Notes: generated by a model from the letters alone, not told the origin. A DNA stretch of 46,408 nt from Verrucomicrobiota bacterium (GCA_016199935.1 JACQFS010000066.1:1-46408); one strand, 5' to 3'. Positions 9,708-18,509 are shown, counted from the stretch's first letter. Program-made: numbers and translations.

Positions 9708-10849
9708 AAAACGTCGTCCTCCTCGGTTCCACCGGTTCCATCGGCACCAGCACGCTGAAGGTGGCGGATGATCTGCCCGATCGCCTGCGGATCCTCGGCC
9801 TCGCGGCGGGGAACAATTCCGAGCTGCTCCTTCAGCAGACTTTGAAATACAAACCCGCGGCGATCTCCGTGACCGACCCGGCGAAGGCGGGGGAACTTCA
9901 GTCCGCGCTCGGCACCGCCGTCGAGGTCCACGCCGGCAACGACGGCCTGCTCAAACTCGCCACGCACCCGGACGCCGACATCGTGCTCATCGCCATCGTC
10001 GGCACGGCGGGGTTGCAGCCGGCCCTCGCTGCCATCCGCGCGGGCAAGGACATCGCCATCGCCTCGAAGGAAATTCTCGTCATGGCCGGCGAGACGGTGA
10101 TGAGCGAGGCGCGCAAACACGGCGTGAACGTCCTCGCCGTGGACAGTGAGCACTCCGCCATTTTCCAATGCCTTGATGGCAAACCCGGCGCGTCCGTGCG
10201 CAAGCTCTGGCTCACCGCGTCGGGCGGGCCGTTCCGTGACCGGGCGAAGTGGCCGAAGGAATCCTTTGCCGACATCACCGTCGAGAAGGCGCTCAAGCAT
10301 CCGTCATGGGTGATGGGCCGCAAGATCACGATTGATTCCGCCACGCTCTTCAACAAGGGCCTGGAGATGATCGAGGCGCGCTGGCTGTTTGACATCGAGA
10401 TGGCGCGCGTGGACGTGGTGGTGCATCCGCAGAGCGTGGTGCATTCGATGGTGGAGTTTGTGGACGGCTCGATGATCGCGCAGCTCTCCACGCCCGACAT
10501 GTGCCTGCCGATCCAATACGCGCTGCTGTATCCCGAGCGCGCGAAGAGCGACCGTGTGCAGACCAGCCTCGCGAAATACGGCTCGCTCACCTTCGAGGAG
10601 CCGGACCTTGATCGTTTCCCCGCGCTCGGCCTCGCGCGCCGCGCTGGCGAAGTGGGCGGCACCTTGCCGGCGGTGCTCAACGCCGCCAACGAAGTCGCCG
10701 TCGAGGCTTTTTGCCAGCGGAAAATTTCTTTCCCGCAAATCAGCGCGCTCGTGAAGCGCGTGATGGACGCGCACCACGTGACCGCGCATCCGACGCTCGA
10801 GCAGATCATCGCGGCGGATGCGTGGGCGCGCGCGGAGGCCGGGCGCTGA
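9704..10849 (+). CDS. dxr: 1-deoxy-D-xylulose 5-phosphate reductoisomerase
   Basis: A 381-residue protein of family length. GSTGSIGTSTLKV near the N terminus is the NADPH-binding loop. IASKEILVMAGE, AVDSEHSAIFQCL with the metal-binding Asp and Glu, WLTASGGPFRD and HPSWVMGRKITIDSATLFNK are the DXR catalytic blocks. It converts DXP to MEP with NADPH, the committed step of the non-mevalonate isoprenoid pathway. It is translationally coupled to cdsA and followed after 81 bases by rseP, a widely conserved bacterial order. Confidence 0.97.
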   Translation: MKNVVLLGSTGSIGTSTLKVADDLPDRLRILGLAAGNNSELLLQQTLKYKPAAISVTDPAKAGELQSALGTAVEVHAGNDGLLKLATHPDADIVLIAIVGTAGLQPALAAIRAGKDIAIASKEILVMAGETVMSEARKHGVNVLAVDSEHSAIFQCLDGKPGASVRKLWLTASGGPFRDRAKWPKESFADITVEKALKHPSWVMGRKITIDSATLFNKGLEMIEARWLFDIEMARVDVVVHPQSVVHSMVEFVDGSMIAQLSTPDMCLPIQYALLYPERAKSDRVQTSLAKYGSLTFEEPDLDRFPALGLARRAGEVGGTLPAVLNAANEVAVEAFCQRKISFPQISALVKRVMDAHHVTAHPTLEQIIAADAWARAEAGR

Positions 10850-10930
10850 AATCGCATTCCACAGGGTTGCCATTCGGCAGTTGGCCGTTAGATTCCTCGC
10901 CACGCCGTCCGAACGGCCGTTAATCAACAA

Positions 10931-12355
10931 ATGGACATACTGCGCATCATCTTCATCAGCCTGGAGGTCGTCCTCCTGTTCAACCTCCTCATCTTCGTCC
11001 ACGAGCTCGGCCATTACCTTGCCGCGCGCTGGCGCGGGCTGAAGGTCGAGCGCTTCGCCATCTGGTTCGGCAAACCGATTTTCAAAACCACGCGCAACGG
11101 CGTCGAGTTCGCCCTCGGCTGGATTCCCGCCGGCGGCTACGTCTCGCTTCCGCAGATGGCCCCGATGGATGTGATCGAAGGCAAAAGCGAAGAAAACGAC
11201 AAGGAGCCGCTCCCGCCGATCTCCGCCGCCGACAAGATCATCGTCGCGTTTGCCGGACCGCTGTTCAGCTTTCTCCTGGCCGTCGCGTTCGCGGTCATCG
11301 TGTGGCAGGTCGGCAAGCCGGAGCTCAGCGCGTCGGAAGATTCCACCGTCGTCGGCTGGGTCGAGCCGGGCGGGCCGGCGTGGAAATCCGGCCTGCGTCC
11401 CGGCGATCTCATCACCGAGGTGGACGGGGAGAAGGTCACCGCCTTCGCGCCGCCGTCGCAGGCCAGCATCACCTGGCGCGTGGTCACGAGCACCGGGACG
11501 AACATCGCGGTCAAATATCTCCGCGACGGCAGGGAGGCGATGGCCTACCCCGTGCCCTACAAGCGCCCGACGAAATGGTATGAGCGCAAGGCGCTCCGGC
11601 AGATTCTCATCGGCTCGGCGCATCCGGTGATCGTGTATGAAATCGCGACCAACAGTCCGGCGGCCAAGGCCGGCCTGCGCGCGGGCGACGAGATCCTCGC
11701 GTTGAACTCGGAAAAAATCTTCAACGCCCAACCAGTGCTCAGCGTCGCCGAGGCGATGACCAACGGCGCGCCGACGGCGGTGACGTTCACCATCCGACGG
11801 GGCAAGGAGGAGATAAAGCAGGACCTCACGCCGGCCCGGCCTCTCAGTCCCGCCGGCAGCAAGCCCTCCTTTGGCATCCTGAGCTGGCTGGGCAACACGA
11901 ACATCGTGATGAGTCACCCGAGTCCGTCGGTCCAGATCAAGGCCGGGGTCAGTCAGATCATCGCGACCCTCGGCGCGATCTTCGCGCCCAAGTCCGACAT
12001 CGGCGTGCAGCAACTTGGCGGGGCCATCATGATTTTCCGCGTTTACTCCGGGCTGTTCCAGAACGAGCACGGCTGGCGGCTCGCGCTGTGGTTCAGCGTG
12101 GTGATGAACGTGAACCTGGCGATGCTCAATATGCTCCCGCTGCCCGTGCTCGACGGCGGCCACATCACCCTCGCGCTGATCGAGGCCGTCCGCCGCCGCC
12201 CGGCGAGCGGCAAGGTTTTGCAATACATCCAGACCGCCTTCGCCGTCGCGCTCATCACCTTCATGCTCTTCATCGCCTTCTTCGACACCGGCGACTGGGT
12301 GCGCAGCGCGCGCCGGGATCGGAAGGAAGCGGAACCCATCGTCTTTGCTCCGTGA
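10931..12355 (+). CDS. rseP: RseP/RIP-type intramembrane zinc metalloprotease
   Basis: A 474-residue site-2 protease. The first membrane helix carries HELGH (H24-H28), the zinc-binding HExxH motif. Further elements are an FGKPIF segment, a large periplasmic region with two PDZ-like domains (around ESGLRPGDLITEVDGE-type and AKAGLRAGDEILALNSE stretches) and a C-terminal LDGGH (D408) completing the active site between membrane helices. Such proteases cleave anti-sigma factors or signal-peptide remnants in the membrane. The partner substrate cannot be told from this window. The C-terminal tail after the last helix is charged. It lies between dxr and ispG on the same strand. Confidence 0.94.
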   Translation: MDILRIIFISLEVVLLFNLLIFVHELGHYLAARWRGLKVERFAIWFGKPIFKTTRNGVEFALGWIPAGGYVSLPQMAPMDVIEGKSEENDKEPLPPISAADKIIVAFAGPLFSFLLAVAFAVIVWQVGKPELSASEDSTVVGWVEPGGPAWKSGLRPGDLITEVDGEKVTAFAPPSQASITWRVVTSTGTNIAVKYLRDGREAMAYPVPYKRPTKWYERKALRQILIGSAHPVIVYEIATNSPAAKAGLRAGDEILALNSEKIFNAQPVLSVAEAMTNGAPTAVTFTIRRGKEEIKQDLTPARPLSPAGSKPSFGILSWLGNTNIVMSHPSPSVQIKAGVSQIIATLGAIFAPKSDIGVQQLGGAIMIFRVYSGLFQNEHGWRLALWFSVVMNVNLAMLNMLPLPVLDGGHITLALIEAVRRRPASGKVLQYIQTAFAVALITFMLFIAFFDTGDWVRSARRDRKEAEPIVFAP

Positions 12356-12386
12356 AAAAATTCGCGCCCCGTTTCGATTGAAAGCC

Positions 12387-14192
12387 ATGCGTTACTGCGA
12401 AAATCCGTTCGTCTTTCACCGCCGCCTCACGCGCGAGCTCGTCGTGGGCGATCCCGCGCGCGGCGGCGTCATCATCGGCGGCACCCATCCCGTCGTGAAG
12501 CAGTCCATGCTCACGTGCGACACGATGGACACCGCCGAGTCCGTGAAGCAGACGCTCGAACTCGTCGCCGTCGGCTGCCAGATCGTCCGCATCACCGCGC
12601 CCACGGTGAAGGACGCGGCGAATTTGGAGAACATCGTCCGCGAACTTCGCGCGCGCGGCTGCCACGTGCCCATCGTGGCAGACATCCATTTCAAGCCTGA
12701 CGCCGCGATGGAATCCGCGAAGTGGGTCGAGATGGTGCGCATCAATCCCGGCAACTTCGCCGACTCGAAAAAATTCGCGGTGAAGGAATACACCGACGCC
12801 GCGTATGCCGAGGAAATCAAACGCATCGAGGAAAAGTTCACGCCGCTCGTGCACCTCTGCAAAAAGCTCGGTCGCGCGATGCGCATCGGCACGAATCACG
12901 GCTCGCTCTCCGACCGCATCATGAACCGCTACGGCGATTCGCCGCTCGGCATGGTCGAGAGCGCGCTGGAGTTCGCCCGCATCGCTCGTGCGAATGATTT
13001 CCACAACTTCAAGTTCTCGATGAAGTCGTCGAACCCGAAGGTGATGATCGAGTGCTACCGCCTGCTCGTCGCGCGATTGGAGCAGGAGGGGCCGGATTGG
13101 AATTACCCGATCCACCTCGGCGTCACCGAGGCGGGCGAGGGCGAGGACGGCCGCATCAAGTCCGCCATCGGCATCGGCTCGCTGCTGTGCGACGGGCTTG
13201 GCGACACCATCCGCGTCTCGCTCACGGAGGACAGCCCGCGCGAGATCGCGGTGTGCAATGATTTGCTGGAGCAGATTCCGGTGCTCGCGAATACCAAGTC
13301 TTCGGTGAGCGGTTTCAAATCGCAGGCCGATCTGGGTTATGACCCGTTTCACTATGAGCGGCGCGAGGCGCCGGAGATTGAACTCAGCGACACCGCGAAG
13401 TGCGGCGGCGAACAAACTGTCCGCGTCGTGGTGACGCGCGCGACGTTCGACAAAGTCGCGCCGAAGATTTCGCCGAAAGCCGACGTGAAGCCTGAGGGAA
13501 TTTACGAAGACCTCAGCCTCCTCGAACTCGACCCGACGCAGGATCTCCGCATCGAGGACATCAACTGCGACACGCAGCTCGTGACCGTGAAGGATGGCGT
13601 GCAGCTTCCGCCGATCACCGCGTTCCGGATTCTCGCGGCGAAACTCAAGCGCCTCGGCCGCGGCAATCCGATTCTGCTGAAGGACTGCCTGAACTTTGAG
13701 CCGGTGCCGCTCTCACCCGAAGTCGCGCTCCTCCGTGCCGCGGTGAACATCGGCTCGCTCCTCGCCGATGGCATTGGCGATGCGATTCTCGTGCGCGGCG
13801 AATCGGGCGCGGGCCAGAGCCTGCGGCTGGCTTACAATATTTTGCAGGCCGCGGGTTGCCGCTCCTTCAAGACCGATTACGTGGCGTGCCCGAGCTGCGG
13901 TCGCACGCTCTTCAACCTCCAGACCGTCACCGCGCGCATCAAGACGCGCACCGAGCACCTCAAGGGCGTGAAGATTGCGATCATGGGCTGCATCGTGAAC
14001 GGCCCCGGCGAAATGGCCGACGCCGACTTCGGCTACGTGGGCGGCGCGCCGAACAAAATCAACCTCTACGTCGGCAAGAAGCCGGTGAAGTTCAACATCC
14101 CCGAAGCCGAGGCCGTGGACCGCCTCGTGGACCTCATCAAGGAACACAACAAGTGGGTGGAGCCGGATGACAAAGAGGTCGCAGCAGTGTAG
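12387..14192 (+). CDS. ispG: 4-hydroxy-3-methylbut-2-enyl diphosphate synthase, long (plant/chlamydia) form
   Basis: A 601-residue protein. The N-terminal TIM barrel (VKQSMLTCDTMDTAESV, VADIHF, VRINPGNF) and the C-terminal 4Fe-4S domain (ACPSCGR near residue 500 and MGCIVNGPGEMADADFG near 533) match IspG. A large insertion domain between them (about residues 260-470) explains the length against about 370 residues in E. coli; this form is known from plants, chlamydiae and relatives. It converts MEcPP to HMBPP with reduced ferredoxin or flavodoxin in the isoprenoid pathway. The frame opens at a TTG inside rseP, but the family begins at MRYCENPF, so ATG 12387 is used. Confidence 0.95.
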   Translation: MRYCENPFVFHRRLTRELVVGDPARGGVIIGGTHPVVKQSMLTCDTMDTAESVKQTLELVAVGCQIVRITAPTVKDAANLENIVRELRARGCHVPIVADIHFKPDAAMESAKWVEMVRINPGNFADSKKFAVKEYTDAAYAEEIKRIEEKFTPLVHLCKKLGRAMRIGTNHGSLSDRIMNRYGDSPLGMVESALEFARIARANDFHNFKFSMKSSNPKVMIECYRLLVARLEQEGPDWNYPIHLGVTEAGEGEDGRIKSAIGIGSLLCDGLGDTIRVSLTEDSPREIAVCNDLLEQIPVLANTKSSVSGFKSQADLGYDPFHYERREAPEIELSDTAKCGGEQTVRVVVTRATFDKVAPKISPKADVKPEGIYEDLSLLELDPTQDLRIEDINCDTQLVTVKDGVQLPPITAFRILAAKLKRLGRGNPILLKDCLNFEPVPLSPEVALLRAAVNIGSLLADGIGDAILVRGESGAGQSLRLAYNILQAAGCRSFKTDYVACPSCGRTLFNLQTVTARIKTRTEHLKGVKIAIMGCIVNGPGEMADADFGYVGGAPNKINLYVGKKPVKFNIPEAEAVDRLVDLIKEHNKWVEPDDKEVAAV

Positions 14193-14258
14193 TTCGCGTT
14201 TGACCACCGTGCCTTAACGAATTGCCGCCCATTACTTTTTTCCAAACGTCTAATAACA

Positions 14259-15134
14259 GTGCCGCTGAATTTGCAAATTCTTCAAGGCGAGGAATCGAAG
14301 GAGCGATTTTACGAGCTTGTTTATCGCAGGTTCGCCCGTAGCCATGTTCATGAAATTACTTACTCTCTTGGTCGAGACGGAAAACTTACCTCCTGGCGAG
14401 GACATGACTCTGTCGGATGGCCAAAGGAGTTGAATTTAGCCGAGTGCTTGAGTTTCGGGTGGCCGATGGCTGAGGCCGGTGGGACTATCCGGGAAGTGTT
14501 GAACATGGTTTTGAAGCGTATTTACGTGGACGACCTGTTCCTTTGCCCAGAATGCGCATCTTTTCACCGACCTCAAAATGACGCGGGGACTTTGCAACTT
14601 AACGAACTAGAAAAGAATCCGTTTCAGTTTTTTCAGAGCATTGAAAGCCGTGCCAGTGTAAAGGAGTTCAGCCATAAGGTTTGCCCGGAGATTAACCTGT
14701 GCCAGTTGAGGCGGGAACTGGGTCAGAAAGCCTATCGCAAAATGCAATTGGAGGTGGCAGGTAGTCCTTCAAAATCTGTCGAGCTTCCGAAAACTCCGAA
14801 ATCCGTAGTGCATCCTCAAGCAGGCACCGCCGAAGACAAAATCTATCGGCCTCTTCAATCTGTTTATCTTATTGAGGGGAATAATTTCTTCAAAATTGGG
14901 ATTGCTTTGGATGTGTTAAGGCGGCTGAGGAGCATGAGAACGAGCACGCCCTTTGAATTAACAGTCGTCAAGGTTTGGAAAAGCACAAGAGCCTCGGAAG
15001 TCGAGAGGCTCTTGCACGAGAAATTTAAGGATCATCGAGTTAGAGGCGAGTGGTTCCAATTGCCGAAGGCCAAGATTGACGAATTGCTGCTCGTTTCCAA
15101 CTTAGATGATCTCCTTCCGCCCGAAGACGGATAA
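14259..15134 (+). CDS. GIY-YIG (T5orf172/Mug113-like) domain protein, probably horizontally acquired
   Basis: A 291-residue protein with a GTG start. The C-terminal third (about 200-270) reads SVYLIEGNNFFKIGIALD, LRRLRSM, ASEVERLLHEKF and RGEWFQL, the pattern of T5orf172/Mug113-type GIY-YIG nuclease domains, with the two strands, a conserved Arg, catalytic Glu near 249 and Gly-Glu-Trp-Phe. The N-terminal 190 residues are not recognised; CPEC at 96-99 and C142/C148 might form a zinc site. Base composition is visibly AT-richer: three 60-base rows counted by hand were 50, 47 and 40% GC, against about 65% in neighbours. It sits between ispG and the convergent recO, suggesting transfer. A DNA-processing role is inference. 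Confidence 0.7.
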   Translation: MPLNLQILQGEESKERFYELVYRRFARSHVHEITYSLGRDGKLTSWRGHDSVGWPKELNLAECLSFGWPMAEAGGTIREVLNMVLKRIYVDDLFLCPECASFHRPQNDAGTLQLNELEKNPFQFFQSIESRASVKEFSHKVCPEINLCQLRRELGQKAYRKMQLEVAGSPSKSVELPKTPKSVVHPQAGTAEDKIYRPLQSVYLIEGNNFFKIGIALDVLRRLRSMRTSTPFELTVVKVWKSTRASEVERLLHEKFKDHRVRGEWFQLPKAKIDELLLVSNLDDLLPPEDG

Positions 15135-15143
15135 GTAATCGCA

Positions 15144-15788
15144 CTAGCCGGACGCCGCCGCTTCACTCCTTCCAGTGGGAAATTTCCCGAGGTGATATAT
15201 CAGGAATCCGTGCAGGAACTGCTGCACCTCGCGCAACTCCATGTCGCTCGCCTGAAGCTCGGAGATCACCGGCCAATCCTCCTCCGTCAGCTTGCGCAGC
15301 AACGCGCGTGAGCCTTCGCTGTGCTTCGAGTCGTAGATGTCCGGTTCGAGGCCGAGTTCGCGCAGGGCTTTCATCTCGAACGCGAAGATGTTCAACGAAC
15401 GCGGCGCGGTTTGGTTGAGGTGACGGAGAAAACTTTCACACAGGTCGAACAGCTCCGGCACCGGAGATTCCGTCTCGGTGGTCTGCTCGATGAAGGCGGT
15501 GGCGTAGGAGGCCTGCTGGAGCGAGGCGAGTTCGCGGCGCAGGCCGGAGTGCGTCTCGTGCAGCACAATTTCGCGGAGCGTGTGCAAGTCCGAGCGGCGG
15601 CTGCGGGCGTAGCTGAAGTCGCCGAGGTAAAACAGGTCGAGCTTGCCACGGAACGGCGACTTGGGACGGCGTGCGCCCTTGGCCACGGTTGCCACGCGGC
15701 CGTGTTCGCGCGTGAGCCAGTGGACGATGAGGCTCGTCTCCGTGAGCGGACGGGTGCGCAGGATGATGCCGGTGGCGCGGTCGTCCAT
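15144..15788 (-). CDS. recO: DNA repair protein RecO
   Basis: A 214-residue protein. The N-terminal OB fold begins MDDRATGIILRTRPLTETS and continues LTREHGRVATVAKGARR, the RecO signature. The C-terminal helical part includes LHTLREIVLHETHSGLR and FEMKALRELGLEP. RecO anneals SSB-coated DNA and, with RecR, loads RecA at gaps. The C4 zinc finger seen in some RecO proteins is absent. The frame is open upstream, but the family starts at this methionine, two bases after the DUF502 stop. It is the last gene of the run phoH-ybeY-DUF502-recO. Confidence 0.85.
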   Translation of the reverse strand: MDDRATGIILRTRPLTETSLIVHWLTREHGRVATVAKGARRPKSPFRGKLDLFYLGDFSYARSRRSDLHTLREIVLHETHSGLRRELASLQQASYATAFIEQTTETESPVPELFDLCESFLRHLNQTAPRSLNIFAFEMKALRELGLEPDIYDSKHSEGSRALLRKLTEEDWPVISELQASDMELREVQQFLHGFLIYHLGKFPTGRSEAAASG

Positions 15789-15790
15789 TG

Positions 15791-15829
15791 TTAGGGCAGG
15801 AGGCGTGGGGCAGGGGGCAGGGAACCTGA
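15791..15829. repeat. Single repeat-like arm forming the 3' end of the DUF502 gene
   Basis: The + strand reads as near-tandem units of GGGCAGG and GGGGCAGG with no partner arm nearby. It encodes the proline-rich C terminus and stop of the DUF502 protein. It resembles an eroded half of the palindromic repeats elsewhere in the window. Low-complexity coincidence is possible. Confidence 0.4.
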
Positions 15830-16465
15830 ATACTCCGGCGACACGGCGCCGAGGCTGATGACGAACTTGATGCCGTCGGCCACGGACATGTCGAGCTTGG
15901 TCACCTTGTCTTCCGGCACGAGGATGAGGTAGCCGCTGGTGGGGTTCGGTGTGGTCGGCACGAAGATGGCCACGACTTTTTCCTTCGTCTTCGCCTGCAC
16001 TTCCTGGTTTTGCTCGCCGGTGATGAAGCCGAGCGACCACACGCCGTCGCGCGGGAACTCCACGAGCACGACCTGCTTGAACGACGACTTGCTCCCTGAG
16101 CCGAACGCCTCGTTCACCTGTTTGATGGTGCCGTAAATTTTATTGAGCAGCGGCACGTGCAACAGCAACTGATCGGCGTAAGCGATGAGCCGCCTGCCGA
16201 TGTAAATGCGCGCGAGCTGGCCGGTGAGCGTGACGACGACCACCGCGAAGACGAAGGCGAACAGACTCCAATGCCACAACAGCCCGCCCTTGCCGTCGTC
16301 AGCGTGCGTTAACTCGCGCGGGAGGAAAAAGAGGAGCTTGTCCGTGAAATTGGCGACGGTGCCGAAGAGCCAGACGAGGATGCCAACGGAAATGACCACC
16401 GGCAGCACGACGGCGAGGCCGGTGAAAAAACTCGAGCGCCAGCGGGCGAGCAGGCTCTTTTTCAT
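15791..16465 (-). CDS. DUF502-family membrane protein
   Basis: A 224-residue protein with two membrane helices (about 13-35 and 66-87). The conserved cytosolic block VPLLNKIYGTIKQVNEAF, then VVLVEFPRDGVWSLGFITGE and VFVPTTPNPTSGYLILVPE, are diagnostic of DUF502. The function is unknown in bacteria; plant relatives (LIKE-COV) affect vascular patterning. It overlaps ybeY by 4 bases and recO follows after 2 bases. The last dozen residues (GSLPPAPRLLP and stop) are encoded by a G-rich repeat-like arm at 15791-15829 and are probably not ancestral. Confidence 0.85.
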   Translation of the reverse strand: MKKSLLARWRSSFFTGLAVVLPVVISVGILVWLFGTVANFTDKLLFFLPRELTHADDGKGGLLWHWSLFAFVFAVVVVTLTGQLARIYIGRRLIAYADQLLLHVPLLNKIYGTIKQVNEAFGSGSKSSFKQVVLVEFPRDGVWSLGFITGEQNQEVQAKTKEKVVAIFVPTTPNPTSGYLILVPEDKVTKLDMSVADGIKFVISLGAVSPEYSGSLPPAPRLLP

Positions 16466-16956
16466 GGCGCGACCTTAGTGGTGCGCGCCAGCCGGCTCAA
16501 GGGGAAGCAGGCGCTCATTTCGCGGAGCAAACGGTTTTCCTCGCGCTTCATCGCGCGGCGTTTGGCGGCGGTGCGGTCATCGTGGCCGCGCAGGTGGAGG
16601 ATGCCGTGGATGACGTAGCGGGCGAGTTCGCGCGGCCAGGTGGTGCGGAATCGGCGTGCCTGTTTCACGGCCTCGTCGAGGCAGATGAAGAGTTCGCCGT
16701 GGAGCGATCCAAGTTGCTGGTTTCGGGTTTCGAGTTTCGAGTCGGCGTGGTCGAACGTGATGATGTCGGTGGACCCGGCATGGCGGAGGAAGTTCCAGTT
16801 CACCTCGGCCATTTCCTTCGCGCCCACCAGGTGGATGCCGAGTTCGTATTCTTTGAGGGCCGGTTGCGCGGCGAGCACGGCGCGCGTGAGGCGGCGGAGC
16901 AGGGGGACGTTCACCGCGCGGACGCGCTGGCGGTTGCGGATGAGCAGCTCACTCAT
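16462..16956 (-). CDS. ybeY: Endoribonuclease YbeY
   Basis: A 164-residue protein. NWNFLRHAGSTDIITF, LHGELFICLDEA and the metal motif HGILHLRGHDD (H117, H121) identify YbeY, a single-strand RNase needed for 16S rRNA maturation and ribosome quality control. In the canonical motif the third ligand is a His two residues after the Tyr; here the sequence is Gly-His-Asp-Asp, a variant. Residues 73-84 (SKLETRNQQLGS) are encoded by a repeat arm that looks inserted in frame between the two conserved blocks. It overlaps phoH by 8 bases and DUF502 by 4, so the three form one operon. Confidence 0.92.
   Translation of the reverse strand: MSELLIRNRQRVRAVNVPLLRRLTRAVLAAQPALKEYELGIHLVGAKEMAEVNWNFLRHAGSTDIITFDHADSKLETRNQQLGSLHGELFICLDEAVKQARRFRTTWPRELARYVIHGILHLRGHDDRTAAKRRAMKREENRLLREMSACFPLSRLARTTKVAP
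16709..16743. repeat. Single repeat arm inside ybeY
   Basis: The + strand reads ggtttcgggtttcgagtttc, a run of near-tandem 7-8 base units. This resembles the build of the intergenic hairpin arms. It encodes an extra SKLETRNQQLGS stretch in YbeY, in a loop. No second arm was found, so this may be a remnant. Confidence 0.5.
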
Positions 16957-17914
16957 GTTTCCGCGGCACGCGGCGCTCCTCGTAGGCGTGGATGATGCGC
17001 TTCACGAGCGGGTGGCGCACCACGTCGCGCTTGGTGAACTCGATGAGCGCGATGCCCTCCACGTCATGCAGGATTTGCCGCGCTTCGAGGATGCCGCTGT
17101 GCTTGTTCGCCGGCAGGTCAATCTGCGTCGGGTCGCCGGTGATGACGGCCGTGCTGCCGTGGCCGAGGCGGGTGAGGAACATGAACATCTGCTCGGCGGT
17201 CGTGTTCTGTGCCTCGTCGAGAATGATGAAGGCGTGATTGAGCGTGCGGCCGCGCATGTAGGCGAGCGGCGCGATCTCGATCACGGCGCGCTCCATGTAT
17301 TTCTCGATGTCCTCGGGCGGGAGCATGTCCATGAGCGCGTCGTGCAACGGGCGCAGATACGGCGCGAGCTTCTCGGACAGATCGCCGGGCAAAAATCCCA
17401 GCGCCTCGCCGGCCTCGACGGCGGGTCGCGTGAGGATGATCCGCGCGACTTTCTCCTCGCGCAGCGCGGCGACGGCCATCGCCATCGCGAGGTAGGTCTT
17501 GCCCGTGCCGGCGGGGCCGATGCCGAAGGTGATGTCGTGCTGGCGGATGGCCTCGACGTATTTTTTCTGGCCGGTGGTCTTGGGCGTGACCGTGGACTTG
17601 CGCGGCGAAGTGAGGATGCGCTCGGCGAACAGCCCCTTGAGCGCCTCCACGCCCTCATCTTTCACGACGTTCAACGCGGCGATGAACTCGCGGTTGCGCA
17701 CCGGTTGGCCGGCCTTGAGCGAGCCCTCGAGCAAATGGAACAAATGCTTGGCGCGCCCGACCGCTTCCTGGTCGCCCTCGAGTTTGATCCAACCGTCGCG
17801 CGAGGTGGCCTTCACGGCGAGGCGTTCTTCGAGCGTGGCGAGGTTGTGCGGGTCGTTGTTGAACAACTGCTGCGCCACGCGGGCGTTTTCGAAGTGGAGG
17901 GTCTCGGAGGTCAT
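16949..17914 (-). CDS. phoH: PhoH-like ATPase
   Basis: A 321-residue protein. A KH-like N-terminal region (about 1-90) precedes the PhoH ATPase domain: Walker A GPAGTGKT (133-140), RPAVEAGEALGFLPGD, Walker B IILDEAQNTTAEQM and VITGDPTQIDLP. PhoH-type ATPases are thought to act in RNA metabolism together with YbeY, whose gene overlaps it directly downstream by 8 bases; phoH-ybeY is a widely conserved pair. Biochemical function is not settled. A perfect palindrome separates it from the HIT gene. Confidence 0.93.
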   Translation of the reverse strand: MTSETLHFENARVAQQLFNNDPHNLATLEERLAVKATSRDGWIKLEGDQEAVGRAKHLFHLLEGSLKAGQPVRNREFIAALNVVKDEGVEALKGLFAERILTSPRKSTVTPKTTGQKKYVEAIRQHDITFGIGPAGTGKTYLAMAMAVAALREEKVARIILTRPAVEAGEALGFLPGDLSEKLAPYLRPLHDALMDMLPPEDIEKYMERAVIEIAPLAYMRGRTLNHAFIILDEAQNTTAEQMFMFLTRLGHGSTAVITGDPTQIDLPANKHSGILEARQILHDVEGIALIEFTKRDVVRHPLVKRIIHAYEERRVPRKHE

Positions 17915-17923
17915 TGCGGTTGG

Positions 17924-17978
17924 TTACGGATTACTCCTTACTCGTTTCGCGGCATAATGAGTAAGGAGTAATCCGTAA
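17924..17978. repeat. Palindromic repeat, family A (copy 2), between HIT gene and phoH
   Basis: Perfect 20-base inverted repeat: ttacggattactccttactc at 17924-17943 and its exact reverse complement at 17959-17978, with a 15-base loop. It fills nearly all of the gap between the phoH start and the stop of the upstream HIT gene. The arm matches the repeat after sucD. No T-tract on either strand. Confidence 0.9.
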
Positions 17979-17979
17979 T

Positions 17980-18468
17980 TCATTTCGCGAGCGCGGCCCT
18001 CAGCTTCGCCGCCGTTTCCTTCATCGCCTCGGGGACGACGCTCGTGTTCGCCAGCACGGGCATGAAGTTCGTGTCGCCGTCCCAGCGCGGGACGATGTGG
18101 ATGTGCAGGTGCTCGCGGATGCCGGCGCCGGCGCACCTGCCGAGGTTCACGCCAATGTTGAAACCGTCCGGCCTCATCGTGTCGCGCAATGCGTGCTGGC
18201 AGCGGCGCACGAGCTTCATCAGGTCCAGCATTTCCTCCTCGGTCAGTCCGTCGAAGTCCGGCACGTGCTTGTAGGGCACAACCAGGAGGTGGCCGCCGTT
18301 GTAAGGGTAGCGGTTGAGGAGCGCGAAGCAGCTCCGCTCGCGGGCGACCACGTAGTTCGCCTCGTCGTCGCTCGCGTTCGCGATGTCCGCGAACAGCGAG
18401 CCGCTGACGGGATTTTCCTTGTTTCCGAGAATGTATTCGATGCGCCACGGCGCATGGAGCGGTTCCAT
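17980..18468 (-). CDS. HIT-family hydrolase/phosphorylase (AP4A type)
   Basis: A 162-residue histidine-triad protein. EHLHIHIVPRW contains the catalytic HxHxH (H120, H122, H124), and NRYPYNGGHLLVVPYKHV and GFNIGVNLGRCAGAG match the branch resembling mycobacterial AP4A phosphorylase and FHIT-like hydrolases. Such enzymes act on dinucleoside polyphosphates or AMP-linked compounds. The exact substrate cannot be told. It is upstream of phoH on the same strand, separated by the palindrome, and follows the phosphorelay genes after 41 bases. Confidence 0.88.
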   Translation of the reverse strand: MEPLHAPWRIEYILGNKENPVSGSLFADIANASDDEANYVVARERSCFALLNRYPYNGGHLLVVPYKHVPDFDGLTEEEMLDLMKLVRRCQHALRDTMRPDGFNIGVNLGRCAGAGIREHLHIHIVPRWDGDTNFMPVLANTSVVPEAMKETAAKLRAALAK

Positions 18469-18509
18469 GCGCGGAGGCTAGAGGGCAGGGCGGGGGATGT
18501 CAAAAACCC

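Noticed and set aside
10870-10905. TTGCCA-17-AGATTC as a promoter for rseP
   Set aside because: The -10 hexamer does not match the consensus; rseP is likely read from upstream.
10304-12388. Long open frame on the - strand opposite dxr and rseP
   Set aside because: It is an Arg/Asp/Glu/His-rich mirror of strongly recognised + strand genes, as expected from high GC at third codon positions; no family motif.
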